From contig NZ_JAVIFX010000001.1 of NCBI RefSeq assembly GCF_031157255.1, positions 186,001 through 250,000 on the forward strand: a stretch of 64,000 bases of DNA, written 5' to 3'. Under the pieces are notes generated by a model, which did no database searches, was not told the origin of the DNA, and was given only the letters and a program-made list of their open reading frames with translations. This DNA is from Bradyrhizobium sp. LHD-71 (lineage in GTDB: Bacteria > Pseudomonadota > Alphaproteobacteria > Rhizobiales > Xanthobacteraceae). Positions 61,569 to 64,000 of the stretch are shown piece by piece. Within the stretch, counting starts at the first letter, position 1, and each line of letters opens with the position of its first letter. A program made the position numbers and the translations under genes.

Positions 61569-62492
61569 TCAATTTTCGACGATGTCGTGGGTCTCGAGCG
61601 GCTTGCCGGCCTGCGCAAACCATTCGGCACGGGCAACAGCGCGGCGGCGGCCGCGCTCGTCCAGCGGCAACTTGAGGTGACGCAACAGGCTCGTCACCTC
61701 CTCGCGCGCGGTCACGTGCGCCATGTTCGGTCGCGTGCCCAGCGTCTCGGAAGTCAAATCGTCCAGCGCGGTCAGTCCGCGCGGAAACAGCTCTCGATAG
61801 ACGACTCGCTCCGCGAGGCCGTCCACGGCGCGGAAGCCCACTATCGAGGCGAGCCCGTTCAAACCCTCGGCGATCAATTGCTTGTTGCGCGAGGAGACGG
61901 ACGAGAGGCGATTGCGCACGACGATCCAGTCGGTCGAGGCGCCATCGACCTGACGGCGATGGCGGCGCGCGTCGCGCACCATCCTGGCGTAATGGCTCTC
62001 ACCAGTTACGCGGTAGGTCGCAGGGTCGACGGTGCCGAGCACGTCGAAATCGACGAAGCTGTCGTTGATCGGGGTAACCAGCGTGTCGGCCATCGAGTGC
62101 GCAAGCCGCATCAGATAGCTGTCGGTGCCGGGCGTGTCGATGACGATGAAATCGAAGGCGCGCTCCACCGCTGTGATCGCCTGGGAAAACTGCTCGAACT
62201 CCGCGACCTCGTTCTCATCGATGTGCATGCTGGTGCCGAGCGCAATATGGATGTGGTGCGGCAATTCAAGCGCGAGGCCGGTCCGGCGCGCCCATGCGAT
62301 GCGGTTGTCGACGTAATGCGTGAGGCTCTTCTGCCGGGCGTCGAGATCGACTGTGGCAACGCGCTGACCGGCCTTCAATAGCGCAATGACGATATGGAAG
62401 GCCGTCGTGGATTTTCCAGAACCGCCCTTTTCGTTCCCCAGCACGATGACATGCGCGGAGCCGGACTGGCCCGGACTAGCCTGTGCCAACAT
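61569..62492 (-). CDS. mipZ: Division-plane positioning ATPase MipZ
   Basis: This protein of about 307 residues is MipZ, a ParA-like ATPase that forms a polar gradient and blocks FtsZ assembly away from midcell. The deviant Walker A is NEKGGSGKSTT (20-30). Other family motifs are VATVDLDARQKSLTHYVDNR, the Walker B FDFIVIDTPGTDSYLMR and VVRNRLSSVSSRNK. The start at 62492 is chosen because GAGGG lies 8 bases upstream; in-frame ATGs at 62519 and 62543 lack such sites. It is divergent from panC. Confidence 0.92.
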   Translation of the reverse strand: MLAQASPGQSGSAHVIVLGNEKGGSGKSTTAFHIVIALLKAGQRVATVDLDARQKSLTHYVDNRIAWARRTGLALELPHHIHIALGTSMHIDENEVAEFEQFSQAITAVERAFDFIVIDTPGTDSYLMRLAHSMADTLVTPINDSFVDFDVLGTVDPATYRVTGESHYARMVRDARRHRRQVDGASTDWIVVRNRLSSVSSRNKQLIAEGLNGLASIVGFRAVDGLAERVVYRELFPRGLTALDDLTSETLGTRPNMAHVTAREEVTSLLRHLKLPLDERGRRRAVARAEWFAQAGKPLETHDIVEN

Positions 62493-62731
62493 CTTCGAAG
62501 CCCTCTGCCTTCTCATCATCAAATCGGGGCCGTTGCCGGTCAAGCGAAATGCGAACTCGCCCGACGTTAATCCCAGGTCGCGAATCCCAAGGTCGCGCCG
62601 GAGCTTGTGACAGCGGCAGCGAAGCGCCCTTCATTTTTCGCAGACGCGGATGATTGGCGGCGCAGCCTCGCCTTTGATAGGTTCCGCGCGCCGCTTCCAG
62701 GCCGAAGCTTCCGACGAACTCAAGGTCCGTG

Positions 62732-63583
62732 ATGCCCAAACGTCCTCCCGTCGCCCGCACCCTCCCCGCGCTGCACCGCGCGATCGACCAGCTGCGCGCG
62801 CGCAAAGCGAAGGTTGCGATCGTCCCGACGATGGGAGCGCTGCATGACGGGCATCTGACGCTGGTTCGCAATGCAAAGCGGCGCGGTCTGAAGGTTGTGG
62901 TCTCGATCTTTGTTAACCCGACGCAGTTTGCCCCACACGAGGATTTCGCATCCTACCCGCGCACAATGAATACCGATCTCGACAAGCTCGCAACGCTTGC
63001 CGCGGACCTGGTCTGGGCACCCACCGCCGCGGTGATGTATCCGGAGGACTATGCCTCGCGCATCGCTGTCGATGGCCCGGCCGTCGCCGGACTCGAAGAC
63101 AAGTATCGCCCCCACTTCTTCAGCGGGGTCGCGACCGTGGTCGGCAAACTGTTCAACCAGTGCCGACCGGATTTTGCGATCTTTGGCGAGAAGGACTATC
63201 AGCAGCTGAAGGTGGTCACCCGCATGTCGCGGGATCTGGACATGCGCGTCAAGGTGATCGGCGTTCCGACCGTACGCGAAAAGGACGGTCTCGCGATGTC
63301 ATCCCGCAACGTCTACCTGTCAGCCGACGAACGCCGCACGGCTCCGATTTTGCACCGGACGATGAAGGAGATATCGGCACAACTTCGTGCCGGTGCTGAA
63401 GTCGAGACGGCGCTGGTACAGGGACGCACAGCAATCACCGAGGCCGGATTTGCGATCGACTACCTCGAGGCGCGGCATGCGGAGGCCCTGATGCCGATCT
63501 CGTCGATGAAAGACGGCCCGGTTCGGCTGCTGGTCGCAGCCAAGATCGGCCGAACGCGGTTGATCGACAACATGCGCGCCTGA
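62732..63583 (+). CDS. panC: Pantothenate synthetase
   Basis: The 283-residue enzyme joins pantoate and beta-alanine using ATP, the last step of vitamin B5 synthesis. The class I synthetase motif is HDGH at 38-41 ([15 protein letters not shown]), followed by [17 protein letters not shown] and the KMSKS-like AMSSRN. AAGGT precedes the ATG at 62732; GTG at 62729 is in frame. It stands alone and is divergent from mipZ. No panB or panD lies in the window. Confidence 0.95.
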   Translation: MPKRPPVARTLPALHRAIDQLRARKAKVAIVPTMGALHDGHLTLVRNAKRRGLKVVVSIFVNPTQFAPHEDFASYPRTMNTDLDKLATLAADLVWAPTAAVMYPEDYASRIAVDGPAVAGLEDKYRPHFFSGVATVVGKLFNQCRPDFAIFGEKDYQQLKVVTRMSRDLDMRVKVIGVPTVREKDGLAMSSRNVYLSADERRTAPILHRTMKEISAQLRAGAEVETALVQGRTAITEAGFAIDYLEARHAEALMPISSMKDGPVRLLVAAKIGRTRLIDNMRA

Positions 63584-63590
63584 TCGAAGG

Positions 63591-64000
63591 CTATAGCAGC
63601 CCCAGCTCGCGCAGTTCGCGGCGCATCGGTTCGGGCATGGCGGCAAGGCCTTTGCCGGATTTGCCAAGATCGGGCGGCGCATCGTTCGCCGCCAGGTAGC
63701 GCCAGCCCTGAAACGCCCGCATCGGCCGGGGTGTGACCGGCACGACCTTCGGCTCCATGACGATTCGGCAACGGCCGATGCCGGCCTTGTCGCGGAAAGG
63801 CTCGATACCAACCAGCCGCTCGCGCGCCGAGATCTGGCCCTTGATCACCCAGTAAAGCGAGCCGCCGCCGAGGAGCTCCTCATCGCGCTTCGGCGTCATC
63901 CGCGTGATATGGATGTGGCGACGGGGCAACCCCTGCGCCTTCGCCTGACGCATCCGCTCGCGCACCCAATCCTGCAGGTCCTTGACCGAGTCGCAGCCGA
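63591..64000 (-). CDS. DUF1489 family protein (5' end cut by window)
   Basis: The C-terminal 136 residues of a DUF1489 protein are visible. They begin with GCDSVKDLQDWVRERMR, close to the family N-terminus, so about ten residues are missing. Other features are HIHITRMTPKRDEELLGGGSLYWVIKG and FQGWRYLAANDAPPDLG. Function is unknown. Its stop lies 7 bases from the convergent panC stop. Confidence 0.86.
   Translation of the reverse strand, partial: GCDSVKDLQDWVRERMRQAKAQGLPRRHIHITRMTPKRDEELLGGGSLYWVIKGQISARERLVGIEPFRDKAGIGRCRIVMEPKVVPVTPRPMRAFQGWRYLAANDAPPDLGKSGKGLAAMPEPMRRELRELGLL

Overview
The window is high-GC alphaproteobacterial DNA. It most resembles a Bradyrhizobium/Rhodopseudomonas-type genome (order Hyphomicrobiales, family Nitrobacteraceae). 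The reasons are the PleD-DivK pair, MipZ, EipB (DUF1849), DUF1489, DUF3572, a zinc-ribbon DinB, a ClpS-ClpA pair, a phasin with palindromic operators, and interspersed palindromic repeats of the kind abundant in that family (for example ends reading GTCATTGCGAG and CTCGCAATGAC). Genus and species cannot be fixed from the sequence alone. No tRNA, rRNA, CRISPR array, transposase or prophage was seen.

Layout. 0-6.3 kb is housekeeping: the end of ribonuclease R, DUF983, NUDIX, ribosomal protein L33, an SRPBCC protein, pleD-divK, DUF3572 and dinB. 6.4-15.5 kb carries small metabolic and envelope genes: EthD, an HxlR-type regulator, EipB, a RidA-glycerophosphodiesterase-acyltransferase-like series, HIT, an integral-membrane acyltransferase, a PPOX flavoprotein, TrmO and the AzlCD exporter. 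15.7-25.2 kb is accessory. It holds a WD40-cytochrome c fusion, a transglutaminase-like protein, an M20 peptidase, a NitT/TauT-type ABC importer followed by an amidohydrolase, and a VapBC toxin-antitoxin pair. 25.3-30 kb holds clpA, clpS and a TadG-like von Willebrand A protein.

30-41.3 kb is the most unusual part. One minus-strand run encodes a small protein, a double-length ABC permease, an ABC ATPase with a long C-terminal extension, a membrane histidine kinase and a FixJ-type regulator, followed by a receiver-only protein. On the plus strand beside it lie a very long porin that looks like two different beta-barrels fused, and a secreted von Willebrand A (DUF1194) protein. An OprB-like porin follows. 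No substrate-binding protein is present. Three intergenic spots in this region carry related TATAC-N4-GTATA palindromes, which suggests a shared regulon.

41.4-50.4 kb holds a glutathione S-transferase, two tandem palindromic repeats, a DUF3088 pseudogene, DoxX, a TRAP-TAXI transporter, a cytochrome P460 / alpha-beta hydrolase pair and a GNAT enzyme. 50.5-54.8 kb holds a phasin with a consensus promoter overlapped by an operator, a D-alanyl-D-alanine carboxypeptidase with a SPOR domain, a DnaJ membrane protein and a vWA protein. 54.9-59.2 kb is a PaoABC-like molybdenum aldehyde oxidoreductase operon with a MarR regulator and a clear operator. The rest holds a cytochrome b561, a PilZ protein, a membrane protein with a 24-residue companion, MipZ, PanC and a DUF1489 protein cut by the window edge.
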